This document shows, piece by piece, positions 1 to 7,354 of a stretch of 36,823 nucleotides of DNA. Within the stretch, counting starts at the first letter, position 1. Every line of letters begins with the position of its first letter. Position numbers and translations under genes: made by a program. The notes beneath the pieces were generated by a model that searched no databases, had not been told where the DNA came from, and saw nothing but the letters and a program-made list of their open reading frames with translations. The stretch comes from Candidatus Bathyarchaeota archaeon (GTDB taxonomy: Archaea > Thermoproteota > Bathyarchaeia > Bathyarchaeales > Bathycorpusculaceae), in the NCBI GenBank assembly GCA_903901015.1, contig CAIUPH010000109.1, positions 1 through 36,823 on the forward strand, given 5' to 3'.

Positions 1-1
1 A

Positions 2-322
2 GTAACTAAACGGTGCATTGTGCACCAGGTTAAGCCTGAAACATGCCGTGCAGGACCAATCACATTTGACATCAACTTTAAAACCAAAAAAGTCGAGTAT
101 TTCCTGAAGAAATACGAGATTTGCGCTTACGCGGGCGAATTGTTCAAGAACAAAGCCGCCTTCAACGACCACTACGAAGTGGCTAAAAAAGAAATCATGC
201 GTCTCGTCGAAGAGCTCTCGGCGGATGAGTTGCGGGTGCTCCATACAATTGATGAGCCGCAAACCTTCAAGGTCGGCGAAGAAGACTTGCCTGCTTCGGT
301 AGTTAAAAAACTCGGCTTATAA
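2..322 (+). CDS. Hypothetical protein, 5' end cut by the window edge
   Basis: I do not recognise this protein. The reading frame is open to the left edge (codons from base 2), so the gene may begin outside the window; a GTG at base 20 is an internal candidate start. The visible part is about 107 residues, soluble, Lys/Glu-rich, with no membrane segment. It has an amphipathic middle and ends in Lys-Lys-Leu-Gly-Leu. Two Cys are visible but no metal-binding pattern. Its last six bases overlap the 3' end of the leftward SCP2-like gene, so the two genes converge. The high-quality codon use in one frame and the clean stop support a real gene; function is unknown. Confidence 0.6.
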   Translation, partial: VTKRCIVHQVKPETCRAGPITFDINFKTKKVEYFLKKYEICAYAGELFKNKAAFNDHYEVAKKEIMRLVEELSADELRVLHTIDEPQTFKVGEEDLPASVVKKLGL

Positions 323-646
323 GAATCCTGCATCTCTAAATTTGAGCGCTACGGCGATGTCGCCTTTAAAGTGGACTCTTCCGGTGAAGAACGCTTTTTC
401 AGCGCTTAATTTGCCGTTCACCATGTCCATAAAGTCATTTTCGTTCATCTTCAACGTGACAGTGGGTTTTTCATGGGTTCCCTCGGTTACCTGCAGTTTC
501 TGGTCTTTGATGACGACTGTCCAGTTGCCTCCTTCCACTCCCGTAACGTTCAACTGCGCTATAACATCGATGCCGACTGCTTTTTCAGGCTTAAACCTTG
601 CTGGTAGAGTTTTTTCGAAGAAGTCCTGGGGTGTAGTTGTCTCCAT
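317..646 (-). CDS. SCP2 sterol-binding-like domain protein
   Basis: This is a small soluble protein of 109 residues that matches the SCP2 (sterol carrier protein 2) fold along its whole length. It has an N-terminal helix (about residues 5-16), then beta strands with the pattern Trp-Thr-Val-Val-Ile-Lys-Asp. These are followed by Pro-Thr-Val-Thr-Leu-Lys-Met, the helix Asp-Phe-Met-Asp-Met-Val-Asn-Gly-Lys-Leu and the Phe-x-Gly-Arg-Val-x-Phe-Lys-Gly-Asp segment typical of the family. The fold holds lipids or other hydrophobic ligands; the ligand here cannot be told. It lies 63 bp downstream of cofE on the same strand and could be the last gene of that transcript. The ATG start fits the family N-terminus. 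The family call is good; any role in C1 or F420 metabolism is only suggested by position. Confidence 0.8.
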   Translation of the reverse strand: METTTPQDFFEKTLPARFKPEKAVGIDVIAQLNVTGVEGGNWTVVIKDQKLQVTEGTHEKPTVTLKMNENDFMDMVNGKLSAEKAFFTGRVHFKGDIAVALKFRDAGFL

Positions 647-709
647 TCTTTCAGCCCGTTGATTTTCAGCGTATTTACGCAGTTGGGTTATTGAACGTTT
701 GGTTACAGG

Positions 710-1495
710 CTATCTGAAGAGGTCTCTTTCCTTAGCTCTTGTCAACAGTGTTGCCGCGGCGTTTTCGTCGGTTTTATAGTTGTATCCACGTATGATGGCT
801 GCGGGAATGCCCTCGTTGGCTTGCCCAATCACAAGTTCCGCGGCTGAAGAGAGTTCGTCGGCGATGGCGGTTTGCTTTATTCTCAGAACGTAGCCGAAGA
901 GGTCTTTTTCGCCCCGTCTATCCCGAATGGGCTTGAAACCTGCCACGCCCACAGCCACGTTGATTTCGCCCAACCTAAACGGTCGACCATGTGTATCAGA
1001 AACGATAACCGCCACGTCTGCGCCTGTTAAACGCTTAATTTCTCCTCGAATGTGTTCTGCTGAAGCGCTCGGGTTCTTGGGCAGAGGCACAACATTTCTG
1101 TCTCCCGAAACATTCGAGCGATCTACGCCAGCGTTGGCGCATATTATGCCGCTGACGGTTTCAACTATGATGCTGTTCTGTCCGACGCGCACAATATCCT
1201 TGGTTTCCTGCAAAATCACTTCGACAAGCGCCGGGTCTTTGTTGGTTTTCTGAGCAATCTCCTTCGCCCTCTCAGAAGGCTTCACCTGGTCCAGGTTGAT
1301 TACGTTTCCCTCAGCCTTCGAAACCACCACATGCGTAACCACAACGACGTCTTTTGGCTGGATTGGGTTGCCTTGTTTTTCTGCGGCTTCAACGATAAGC
1401 TTGCCAAGGTTGTCTCCTTTCTTTATCAACGGTAAATTTTCCACAGCGAATACTTGAACGGGATTCACGCTTTTTGCCTCTTCTAAGAGTTGCAT
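710..1495 (-). CDS. cofE: Coenzyme F420-0:L-glutamate ligase
   Basis: CofE adds L-glutamate residues to F420-0 using GTP, completing coenzyme F420, the deazaflavin hydride carrier of these archaea. The 261-residue length is normal for the archaeal single-domain enzyme. The N-terminal region contains Pro-Leu-Ile-Lys-Lys-Gly-Asp (about residues 22-28). It is followed by Val-Val-Thr-His-Val-Val-Val-Ser-Lys-Ala-Glu-Gly, then the Gly-Val-Asp-Arg-Ser-Asn stretch. Next comes Val-Ser-Asp-Thr-His-Gly-Arg-Pro-Phe-Arg, which is the metal/GTP region of the family. The C-terminal Asn-Glu-Gly-Ile-Pro-Ala-Ala-Ile-Ile-Arg-Gly motif is also present. It follows a MetF-like reductase and an FrhB-like F420 protein on the same strand, which fits an F420/C1 gene group. 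Start at ATG 1495. Confidence 0.94.
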   Translation of the reverse strand: MQLLEEAKSVNPVQVFAVENLPLIKKGDNLGKLIVEAAEKQGNPIQPKDVVVVTHVVVSKAEGNVINLDQVKPSERAKEIAQKTNKDPALVEVILQETKDIVRVGQNSIIVETVSGIICANAGVDRSNVSGDRNVVPLPKNPSASAEHIRGEIKRLTGADVAVIVSDTHGRPFRLGEINVAVGVAGFKPIRDRRGEKDLFGYVLRIKQTAIADELSSAAELVIGQANEGIPAAIIRGYNYKTDENAAATLLTRAKERDLFR

Positions 1496-1589
1496 ATTAA
1501 GCTTTAGAACTTAAGGTTATCTCGGAAAATCTTGGAAAAATGAAAAAAGACTTTTTGGGAGACCGTGTAGGTCTCTTGGGTTTTTGTGT

Positions 1590-2315
1590 TTAGTTTCTGA
1601 ACTTCTGCAGTTTTTGCAGCATCAGTTTGTCGCCTTCAGCGTCGCCTGCGCATGTAGCGATGATGCCGTCGACGAGTCCGACAAGTTTTGCTGCTTTCGC
1701 TTCAACTGTATCCATGGTTGCGGCAACTGGCCAGCCGATCATTTTGACGGTTTCAACGTTCTTGTCTGTTCCGACTAGGAAGTATGCGAACAATGGTTTG
1801 TTGAGTTTCTTGCATTCTGCGGATACTGCTTTGAGTGCTTCGAATGAATCGTCTGTTAGTCTCATGAAGTACACGAAGTCCCATGGCTCGCGTACCCGTT
1901 CGAGTGTTTCTTCGATTGAGCGTCTTGCGGTTAGTAAGCAGCCGAGTTTGAGGTTTTTTGTCTTAACGTTGGTGCGTATGAAGTCTCTTGCTGCTTCTGA
2001 TGAGGGCAGCATCGTTATGGGTTGACCGAACTTTGGGTTGTCTCCCATGGTGACTGCTAAGCCGTCGAGTCCAATGATGTCTGATGCTAAGGCTAAGCCT
2101 CCGACTTCAACTGGGCCTTTGTATTTTAGAATGAAGATCGGGACGACATATTTTTCTGGGTATTTGTATTTGAGTAAGCAACTTACTACTACGCCGCTTG
2201 GAGCTGGGAAACCTGCTGCGCCGTCGGTTACGTTCCATCCGTCGACTAAGTCTTTGAGTTCATCTGCAAGCTTTAAGAATTTACGTGTTGGCACAAATTC
2301 ATTTAGTATTTTCAT
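1590..2315 (-). CDS. MetF-like methylenetetrahydrofolate/methanopterin reductase
   Basis: This 241-residue protein resembles the TIM-barrel methylenetetrahydrofolate reductase (MetF) family, which reduces methylene-H4-pterin to methyl-H4-pterin with FAD. The family-like features are the Val-Thr-Asp-Gly-Ala-Ala-Gly segment near residue 31 and a central Gly-Leu-Asp-Gly-Leu-Ala-Val-Thr-Met-Gly-Asp-Asn-Pro segment (about residues 83-95), comparable to the Gly-Asp-x-Pro of MetF. A later strand carries Gly-Cys-Leu-Leu-Thr. It is shorter than bacterial MetF (about 295) and has no fused zinc or MetV-like domain. It sits 95 bp upstream of cofE and 115 bp downstream of an FrhB-like gene, all leftward. 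The methyl branch of the Wood-Ljungdahl pathway is the obvious context, since the CODH/ACS operon is in the same window. Substrate (folate or methanopterin) and electron donor are inferred, not seen. Confidence 0.72.
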   Translation of the reverse strand: MKILNEFVPTRKFLKLADELKDLVDGWNVTDGAAGFPAPSGVVVSCLLKYKYPEKYVVPIFILKYKGPVEVGGLALASDIIGLDGLAVTMGDNPKFGQPITMLPSSEAARDFIRTNVKTKNLKLGCLLTARRSIEETLERVREPWDFVYFMRLTDDSFEALKAVSAECKKLNKPLFAYFLVGTDKNVETVKMIGWPVAATMDTVEAKAAKLVGLVDGIIATCAGDAEGDKLMLQKLQKFRN

Positions 2316-2430
2316 GGAGATACATCTCAGGTTAAAGGGGTAAGATGTTTGGGTTAAAAAGGCTTTTGCATACGTAAAGTCTGGGTTTATAGTGGAAGGT
2401 TTTTTGGAGCAACATGCATAAAAACAAGGG

Positions 2431-3288
2431 TTATTTAGGCGTGTTTAAGGTGGCTGAGCTTTTTTTGGCGCGTTCCAACTTGAATTTCGATAATCTACAG
2501 ACTTCTGCCTTATCGACCATTGCCTTGGCGACATTGAAGTTCCTCACCAGTTCTCCCCCAACTCTCGACCGCACAACCACAGTCGAAAACCCAGTTTTGC
2601 TGCCAACCGAACCCACAGATACGTCGGCAAACCGCGAAGCAAAATCATCACAATAAAGACAAGCCTTCTCCGCGGCACAGTCAAGGTCTTTTACTTTGCA
2701 GCTGTACTCTTTTCCATCGACAAACGCCGTGAATTTTCCCTGGCGAATCTGCGTTTTCTCAACCTTATCCAAGTTAATGCCCAACCGCGCAGCCACTTGC
2801 TCTTTCAGCTTAGCTTTGTTGAAAGCTTCAAAGCAGAACAAGCCGATGACCGTGATTTCGCATTCGCCCTTGAGGGTTTGCAGGATTTTTCTGGCGGCTT
2901 TGGCTTCGCAGGGCGTGCAAACGACTGCTATTCGTTTTTTTCCTTGGCTGATTAGCTCTTGGAGTTTCTGGGTTACGTTGGCTCTGAGGTATTTGGTTCC
3001 GCTCGCAGCCAAAACCTCGCTTGCGTTCGCAGCCGTCACTGCCTCCGCGCTGTAGCCTTCCCCGCGGCGAACCACAACAGCGGCGTCAAAAATGCCATCT
3101 TCAAAACCCTTGACCAATAGCGCCGTAACCACCCCGCCGTCCTGACCTTCGAAACCGCTTTTCGCAGAAAACATTTCGCTGTAAACGCCAAGGTCAGGGT
3201 CTTTTTTGCCTTCCAGAAACTGCTGTTCGATTTTAGCTTCGTCCTGAGCTTTGAAATTCTGAGTTTTTATCTTTTGGTTCTCGGGCAT
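2431..3288 (-). CDS. FrhB/FdhB-type F420-dependent oxidoreductase beta subunit
   Basis: This 285-residue protein belongs to the coenzyme F420 hydrogenase/dehydrogenase beta-subunit family, which carries FAD and iron-sulfur and exchanges hydride with F420. The recognisable parts are the Gly-Gly-Val-Val-Thr-Ala-Leu-Leu helix near residue 53 and Val-Val-Cys-Thr-Pro-Cys-Glu-Ala-Lys-Ala (about residue 125). These are followed by Gly-Leu-Phe-Cys-Phe-Glu, then a C-terminal cluster region with Cys-x2-Cys followed by Asp-Asp-Phe-Ala-x4-Ala-Asp-Val-Ser-Val-Gly-Ser-Val-Gly-Ser. No hydrogenase or formate dehydrogenase subunits are nearby, and the usual extra N-terminal ferredoxin domain is missing. It is the first gene of a leftward set with the MetF-like gene and cofE, so it may feed F420H2 electrons to the reductase. 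That pairing is inference. Confidence 0.85.
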   Translation of the reverse strand: MPENQKIKTQNFKAQDEAKIEQQFLEGKKDPDLGVYSEMFSAKSGFEGQDGGVVTALLVKGFEDGIFDAAVVVRRGEGYSAEAVTAANASEVLAASGTKYLRANVTQKLQELISQGKKRIAVVCTPCEAKAARKILQTLKGECEITVIGLFCFEAFNKAKLKEQVAARLGINLDKVEKTQIRQGKFTAFVDGKEYSCKVKDLDCAAEKACLYCDDFASRFADVSVGSVGSKTGFSTVVVRSRVGGELVRNFNVAKAMVDKAEVCRLSKFKLERAKKSSATLNTPK

Positions 3289-3395
3289 TGTTGGGTCAAC
3301 CAGTTTTTTGCTATGTTTAGGTGGGGTTTTCGGGCAAATAAAGTTTTAAACTTGTGGGACTACGTGGTTTGGTGTCAAATGGGTAGGGTTAATTG

Positions 3396-3872
3396 GTGGA
3401 TAAACAAAAAATCAAGTACATTCACGGGGACGAGGCGTTGCTTGACCAAATCAAACCGCTTTGGGAAAGCCTAAACGAGCACCACCGTCAAAACTCACCG
3501 AACTTCAAAGAACACTATTGCCAGATGACCTTCCAGAAACGAAAATATGTTTTGCTAAAAAAGGCGGCGCTTGGAAAGTTGCGCGTTGACTTGGCAGTGG
3601 ATGAGGCTTCGGGGCAGAGCGTGGGGTACTGCATAAGCAGCCTTGATTCTGAAAAGACAGGTGAAATCGAATCCATTTTCGTCGATGCGGCTTATAGAAG
3701 AATTGGAATCGGAGATTCGCTGATGAAAAACGCGTTATCATGGATGGAGCGGGAAGGCGCCTTGGCGAAAACTGTAGAGGTGGCTGCTGGCAACGAGGAG
3801 GCTTTCGGCTTCTATGTCCGCTTCGGTTTTTTGCCCAGAAAAACCCTGCTTAAACAAATAAAAAAAGCCTAA
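3396..3872 (+). CDS. GNAT-family N-acetyltransferase
   Basis: A 158-residue acetyl-CoA-dependent N-acyltransferase of the GNAT fold. The acetyl-CoA site is visible as Ile-Glu-Ser-Ile-Phe-Val-Asp-x2-Tyr-Arg-Arg-Ile-Gly-Ile-Gly (motif A, Arg/Gln-x2-Gly-x-Gly type), followed by the helix Ser-Leu-Met-Lys-Asn-Ala. The C-terminal strand has the usual Asn-Glu-Glu-Ala-Phe-Gly-Phe-Tyr-x-Arg-Phe-Gly-Phe motif B. The substrate cannot be predicted. I chose GTG 3396 because AGGG at 3385-3388 lies 7 bases upstream; TTG 3393 in the same frame is the alternative. It is transcribed away from the FrhB-like gene and is followed by a 208 bp gap before cooC. Confidence 0.85.
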   Translation: MDKQKIKYIHGDEALLDQIKPLWESLNEHHRQNSPNFKEHYCQMTFQKRKYVLLKKAALGKLRVDLAVDEASGQSVGYCISSLDSEKTGEIESIFVDAAYRRIGIGDSLMKNALSWMEREGALAKTVEVAAGNEEAFGFYVRFGFLPRKTLLKQIKKA

Positions 3873-3919
3873 GCCGCCAAATTTACCCTGCTTTTGACTT
3901 CAAAATCAGCCAATACCGA

Positions 3920-3948
3920 CCTACCCCCTTAAGATTTGCCTACCCCCT
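3920..3948. repeat. Tandem 10-bp direct repeat upstream of cooC
   Basis: The decamer CCTACCCCCT occurs at 3920-3929 and again at 3939-3948, a 19 bp period close to two helical turns. It lies 133 bp before the first CooC gene in a 208 bp gap that is otherwise AT-rich. It could be a paired protein-binding site, but no regulator is identified. Confidence 0.45.
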
Positions 3949-4080
3949 ATAGGTTTGTGCATAGATATGATATTTGTATCCGAGCCCTGTGCACAATTCG
4001 GTTTTGTGTTTTCTTTCTTGTTTAACAGTAAGAGGAAATGTAAATTAACCTTTGTAAAATGAATTCTTAGTTGTGAGATT

Positions 4081-4860
4081 ATGAAGGTTGCTGTTGCAGG
4101 TAAAGGCGGCGTTGGCAAAACTTTGATTGCTGGCGGTTTAGCTCGGGGTTTTGTTGAGCGCGGCTTAAAAACAATCGCGATTGACGCGGATTCTTCTCCT
4201 AACCTTGGTTTAACGTTGGGGTTGTCGGCTGAGGAAACCCGCAAGATAGTGCCCATTACAGAGAATAAGCCATTAGTGGAGTCTAAAACCAGTACTGGTT
4301 TCAACAGTATTTACAATTTGAATTTCACGGTTGACGACATCGTTAGGGATTACTCTATAATCACTCCGTTGGGAGTAAATTTGATTGTTATGGGTACTGT
4401 GCAGGCGATGGAGGCTGGTTGCATGTGCGCCCCAAACGCCGTTATCCGCGCCCTTCTAAGGCACCTTGTCGTCGACCGCGATGAAGCCGTCGTCATGGAT
4501 TTGGAAGCGGGCGTAGAACATATCGGCAGAGGCACCGCAAGACAAGTTGACGCATTACTCATGGTTGCAGACTCCAACCTGAAATCGCTTGAAATCGCCA
4601 AACACATAAACGACCTGGCATCCACGGCCGGCATGAAAAAACTCTACCTCATCGGGAACAGAGTGATGAATGACACCCAAAAAGAAGCAATTCAGAGTTT
4701 CGCAGAAAAAAACGGGCTTAATCTGCTTGCCTTTGTACCCTATGACCAGAAGGTAATTGAAGCTGACATGCTAGGCGTAACGCCGCTTAAGAACAAGGAA
4801 ATCGCGGCTGTTAAAGCGATAGACAATATTTGTGAGCTTTTGCTTAAGAATAGTCAGTAG
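4081..4860 (+). CDS. cooC: CooC-type CO dehydrogenase maturation ATPase
   Basis: A MinD/ParA-family P-loop ATPase of the CooC type, which inserts nickel into the C-cluster of CO dehydrogenase (and acts on ACS in related AcsF proteins). The deviant Walker A motif is Gly-Lys-Gly-Gly-Val-Gly-Lys-Thr at residues 7-14, including the signature Lys8. Switch I is Asp-Ala-Asp-Ser-Ser-Pro-Asn-Leu-Gly (about 35-43). The Cys-Met-Cys pair at 114-116 is the dimer-bridging metal-binding Cys-x-Cys of CooC. The Walker B region reads Val-Val-Met-Asp-Leu-Glu-Ala-Gly-Val-Glu-His. At 259 residues it has normal length. It stands apart from the cdh operon, 4.7 kb upstream, whereas in many methanogens cooC lies between cdhC and cdhD. 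An Ala/Thr-rich weak promoter precedes it. Confidence 0.92.
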   Translation: MKVAVAGKGGVGKTLIAGGLARGFVERGLKTIAIDADSSPNLGLTLGLSAEETRKIVPITENKPLVESKTSTGFNSIYNLNFTVDDIVRDYSIITPLGVNLIVMGTVQAMEAGCMCAPNAVIRALLRHLVVDRDEAVVMDLEAGVEHIGRGTARQVDALLMVADSNLKSLEIAKHINDLASTAGMKKLYLIGNRVMNDTQKEAIQSFAEKNGLNLLAFVPYDQKVIEADMLGVTPLKNKEIAAVKAIDNICELLLKNSQ

Positions 4861-5053
4861 TGACTTTTCCTTAGGCTTTGCATGTGTTTCTAGCAGGTGC
4901 TGAAACAGGCTTCCTCTTTATTCATGCCAGATGGCCATTATACCGGTGAAACAGCAAATGCCCACTTGCTCTTTTTTAAGAGACCTTCAGCGCTTAGATC
5001 ATCTTGATTGCATTAGTTAGACAGTCGCAAGCCTTTTTCTAAGGGCTAAAATT

Positions 5054-5434
5054 TCAAGCGCTTTTTGTTTCCCATTTTGTAAAGTAAATTTTGCCATCTT
5101 CTCTAAAAGCGCGGAGAAGTTCACAGTGCCTAAAAAAAGCAAACTCTTGCTCTAATTGCTCTGGTTTGACGTTTAGGGTTTTGATCAAGTCTTCTTTTGT
5201 GATTTTGCCGTGTTTCTCTATAGTGCTGTAGATTTTTTGCTGTAGCTCAGTTAAGCCTGAACTGCCTGATTGGCCTAATTGTTTTCGCACAGACAAGGCT
5301 GATGAAACAGCCATGGGGTCACAAGCCTTAGGCGGATTAGTTTCATACATGTAACAGTCCTCACATAGGTGCTTGCCATGAAGTTCATAACCTTCGCTTT
5401 CCTTAACGTCTAAACCACATCGGTCACACTGCAT
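5054..5434 (-). CDS. Zinc-finger and winged-helix protein
   Basis: A 126-residue protein with two parts. Residues 2-30 form a compact treble-clef or LIM-like zinc finger: Cys-x2-Cys-Gly, then Tyr-Glu-Leu-His-Gly-Lys-x-Leu-Cys-x2-Cys. Residues about 60-126 form a winged helix: Leu-Gln-Gln-Lys-Ile-Tyr-Ser-Thr-Ile, then Lys-Ile-Thr-Lys-Glu-Asp-Leu and a wing with Asp-Gly-Lys-Ile-Tyr-Phe. Similar small proteins are found in methanogens and related archaea without a clear function; a DNA-binding role is the likely one. I chose ATG 5434 because the zinc finger begins there; TTG 5446 is a longer option. It diverges from the methyltransferase gene across 116 bp, so it could control that gene. That link is inference. 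Confidence 0.72.
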   Translation of the reverse strand: MQCDRCGLDVKESEGYELHGKHLCEDCYMYETNPPKACDPMAVSSALSVRKQLGQSGSSGLTELQQKIYSTIEKHGKITKEDLIKTLNVKPEQLEQEFAFFRHCELLRAFREDGKIYFTKWETKSA

Positions 5435-5550
5435 ATTGAAAACCAATCTAACGCTAAGAGTCCTTGTTTATTTCTTTTGCTAAAGAATTTTTCAACAGAT
5501 GTACATTAATACTCGATTGATTTTCGCTTAAAGCAGTTGAGGCGTTAGCA

Positions 5551-6141
5551 ATGGAACATCATATTGACCGTGTCAAGTTCTTAATGTCCGAAGAAAGAAA
5601 GCAATGGCATAATCCGCAAACCATCCTAACCGAGGCAGGGATTACGAAAGGAATGACCATAGCAGACTTGGGTTCGGGACCCGGCTTTTTCACTATACCG
5701 ATGGCTCAGATGACGGGAGAAAAAGGTCTCGTGTATGCCGTCGATAGCAACCAGACTATGCTAAATGGCTTAAAAGAAAACATTGCCAGGTCAGAAGTAA
5801 ACCCGAGAATCATAAAAATAGTAAATAGCGATGTCTGCCATACAGGGATCCCTGAAGAATCCGTCGACCTTGTCTTATTCGCTAACGTTCTTCATGAGGT
5901 GGAAGACAGGGAAGCGTTCTTCCGAGAAGTTAAACGTATATCTAAACTATCAGCTTTCATTGTTGATGTAGACTGGAAGAAGGTCCAAACAGAACATGGA
6001 CCGCCATTTAAAGAACGACTCTCGGAAGATGAGGCCAATCGGGTTCTTTCAGAGAGCGGCTTTACAGTTGTAAAACAGACTGATGCAGGACCATACCATT
6101 ATGAGTTAATTGCAAAATTATCGCTTAAACCGCATAGCTGA
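5551..6141 (+). CDS. Class I SAM-dependent methyltransferase
   Basis: A 196-residue methyltransferase with a Rossmann-like SAM-binding domain. Motif I is Ile-Ala-Asp-Leu-Gly-Ser-Gly-Pro-Gly-Phe-Phe-Thr at about residues 37-48. The acidic motif II end is Val-Tyr-Ala-Val-Asp-Ser, and motif IV is Val-Asp-Leu-Val-Leu-Phe-Ala-Asn-Val-Leu-His-Glu-Val. It is of the Methyltransf_11/UbiE-like type. The first residues, Met-Glu-His-His-Ile-Asp-Arg-Val-Lys-Phe-Leu, are common in archaeal stand-alone members. The substrate is unknown. It diverges from the Zn-finger/winged-helix gene and lies 173 bp before the peroxiredoxin gene. Confidence 0.88.
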   Translation: MEHHIDRVKFLMSEERKQWHNPQTILTEAGITKGMTIADLGSGPGFFTIPMAQMTGEKGLVYAVDSNQTMLNGLKENIARSEVNPRIIKIVNSDVCHTGIPEESVDLVLFANVLHEVEDREAFFREVKRISKLSAFIVDVDWKKVQTEHGPPFKERLSEDEANRVLSESGFTVVKQTDAGPYHYELIAKLSLKPHS

Positions 6142-6314
6142 AAAGTGGGGTAAAAATCGTAAAAAATATTATTAGTCATTTATCATAATTCAGACATTTT
6201 AGGCCATAAAATTATGTTCTGAACTCTAGTCATAATTAAAGGTAAGACAAACGACACTAAACAAATTCTTTTATTACAGATTACTTTTCCTATGAGTACC
6301 AAGTAGGTAAGAGT

Positions 6315-6764
6315 ATGGTTAAAATCAAATTGGGAGACAGAGCACCAGATTTTACCCTTCAATCAAGCACTGGTGAGAACATTAGTTTGTCACAGTTTTT
6401 AGAAAAAAAGAATGTTGTTCTTTTCTTTTATCCACGAGATGAAGGACCTACTTGTTGTAAAGAAGCAGAGACGTTCAGAGATAACTATGAAGCCTTCAAA
6501 GAAAAGAATGCGGAAGTAATTGGCATAAGTGCCCAAAGTGTGGAATCGCATAAAAGCTTTGCCAATCACCATAATCTGCCATATATCTTATTGAGCGACG
6601 CTGATAACAAAGTCAGAAAACTATACGGTGTTTCATCAACTCTCGGGGTTCCTGGAAGAGTCACTTTCGTTATAAATAAGGAGGGCATCGTTAAGCACGT
6701 TTTTGTCTCACAACTTCATTTCAATAAGCATGCTGAGGAAGCTTTACTGGCATTAAGGGGATGA
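6315..6764 (+). CDS. Peroxiredoxin, Bcp/PrxQ type, with vicinal cysteines
   Basis: A 149-residue thioredoxin-fold peroxidase that reduces peroxides with a reactive Cys. The conserved region Phe-Phe-Tyr-Pro-Arg-Asp-Glu-Gly-Pro-Thr-Cys-Cys-Lys-Glu-Ala-Glu (about residues 37-52) matches PrxQ, where the usual form is Pro-Gly-Cys-Thr-x-Glu-Ala-Cys. Here the peroxidatic Cys is Cys47. The usual resolving Cys five residues later is Glu52, and a second Cys sits directly next to it at Cys48. There are no other Cys in the protein. The partner Arg is visible in Val-Pro-Gly-Arg-Val-Thr-Phe-Val-Ile. The start is supported by GGTAAG shortly before ATG 6315. A thioredoxin gene lies 0.7 kb downstream and is a plausible reductant. 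Confidence 0.92.
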   Translation: MVKIKLGDRAPDFTLQSSTGENISLSQFLEKKNVVLFFYPRDEGPTCCKEAETFRDNYEAFKEKNAEVIGISAQSVESHKSFANHHNLPYILLSDADNKVRKLYGVSSTLGVPGRVTFVINKEGIVKHVFVSQLHFNKHAEEALLALRG

Positions 6765-6868
6765 TGAGGATGGTCAACGCAATGCTAGCTGGCAAAAAAA
6801 TTTTTAGGCGTCGAGTGTAGCCTCGGTGTCCTACTTATTTTCTTCTCCACGATTTTTGTTTTTTATGC

Positions 6869-7246
6869 TTATTTTAAGTGTTTTTGGAGGTCTATTTCGA
6901 AGCTGTCTACGAGTGCTTCAAGGCTTTCAGTGATTTCTTTTACTCGCTCGAGTGCATGCTTCTTAATTGTTGCTGGGTCAAGCATAGCGTAAGTATGGTA
7001 GTATCCGCCGCCTTTGAGGGATTTCGACTGCTTGTTTACTAAATTTAGGCTTACAAGCTTAGAAAGGCAGCGGTGTACTGAGCTTCGATCCTTCTGCACT
7101 ATTTTTGCGATTTGGTCAAGCGTAGCGTTTTCATTTTTTGCCACTGCAAGGAGGACTTCGAGGTCTGTGGGTTTTAGGTTGTATAGACATGTAAGTAAGT
7201 CGGTACAGGAGGCGCCCTTTTTTGTTAGTAGGTTAATGTTTTCCAT
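6869..7246 (-). CDS. TrmB/MarR-like winged-helix transcription regulator
   Basis: A 125-residue DNA-binding protein. The helix-turn-helix is in Ala-Thr-Leu-Asp-Gln-Ile-Ala-Lys-Ile-Val-Gln-Lys-Asp-Arg-Ser-Ser-Val-His-Arg (about residues 41-59). It is followed by a second helix, Leu-Ser-Lys-Leu-Val, and a wing with Gly-Gly-Gly-Tyr-Tyr-His-Thr-Tyr. A C-terminal helix (about 95-125) probably dimerises. There is one Cys pair in the N-terminal arm (Cys14 and Cys20) and one Cys in the recognition helix region (Cys60), so thiol-based redox sensing is possible. It diverges from the small-ORF/thioredoxin operon, and a strong dyad lies in between at 7278-7302, so autoregulation and control of the thioredoxin genes are likely. 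This is inference from position. Confidence 0.85.
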   Translation of the reverse strand: MENINLLTKKGASCTDLLTCLYNLKPTDLEVLLAVAKNENATLDQIAKIVQKDRSSVHRCLSKLVSLNLVNKQSKSLKGGGYYHTYAMLDPATIKKHALERVKEITESLEALVDSFEIDLQKHLK

Positions 7247-7277
7247 AAAGACTATTTATCATGTCTTGCATTTAAAT

Positions 7278-7302
7278 GGTATTGTTTGGTATTGACAATA
7301 CC
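7278..7302. promoter_or_regulatory. Probable operator with dyad plus extra half-site
   Basis: GGTATTGACAATACC at 7288-7302 is a perfect 7-bp inverted repeat around one central base. A third copy of the half-site GGTATTG lies directly upstream at 7278-7284, ten bases from the next one. The site sits in the 108 bp between the divergent TrmB-like gene and the small ORF/thioredoxin transcript, 32 bp before the regulator start, where a repressor would block transcription. Confidence 0.75.
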
Positions 7303-7354
7303 GTAAGATATATTTGGATGTGAGTTGCATTGTTACAGGATAGGAAGTATAGTA

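Noticed and set aside
6761-6820. A 19-residue frame overlapping the peroxiredoxin stop as ATGA
   Set aside because: Too short, very basic, no family, and it ends within 60 bases; the overlap alone is not enough to call a gene.
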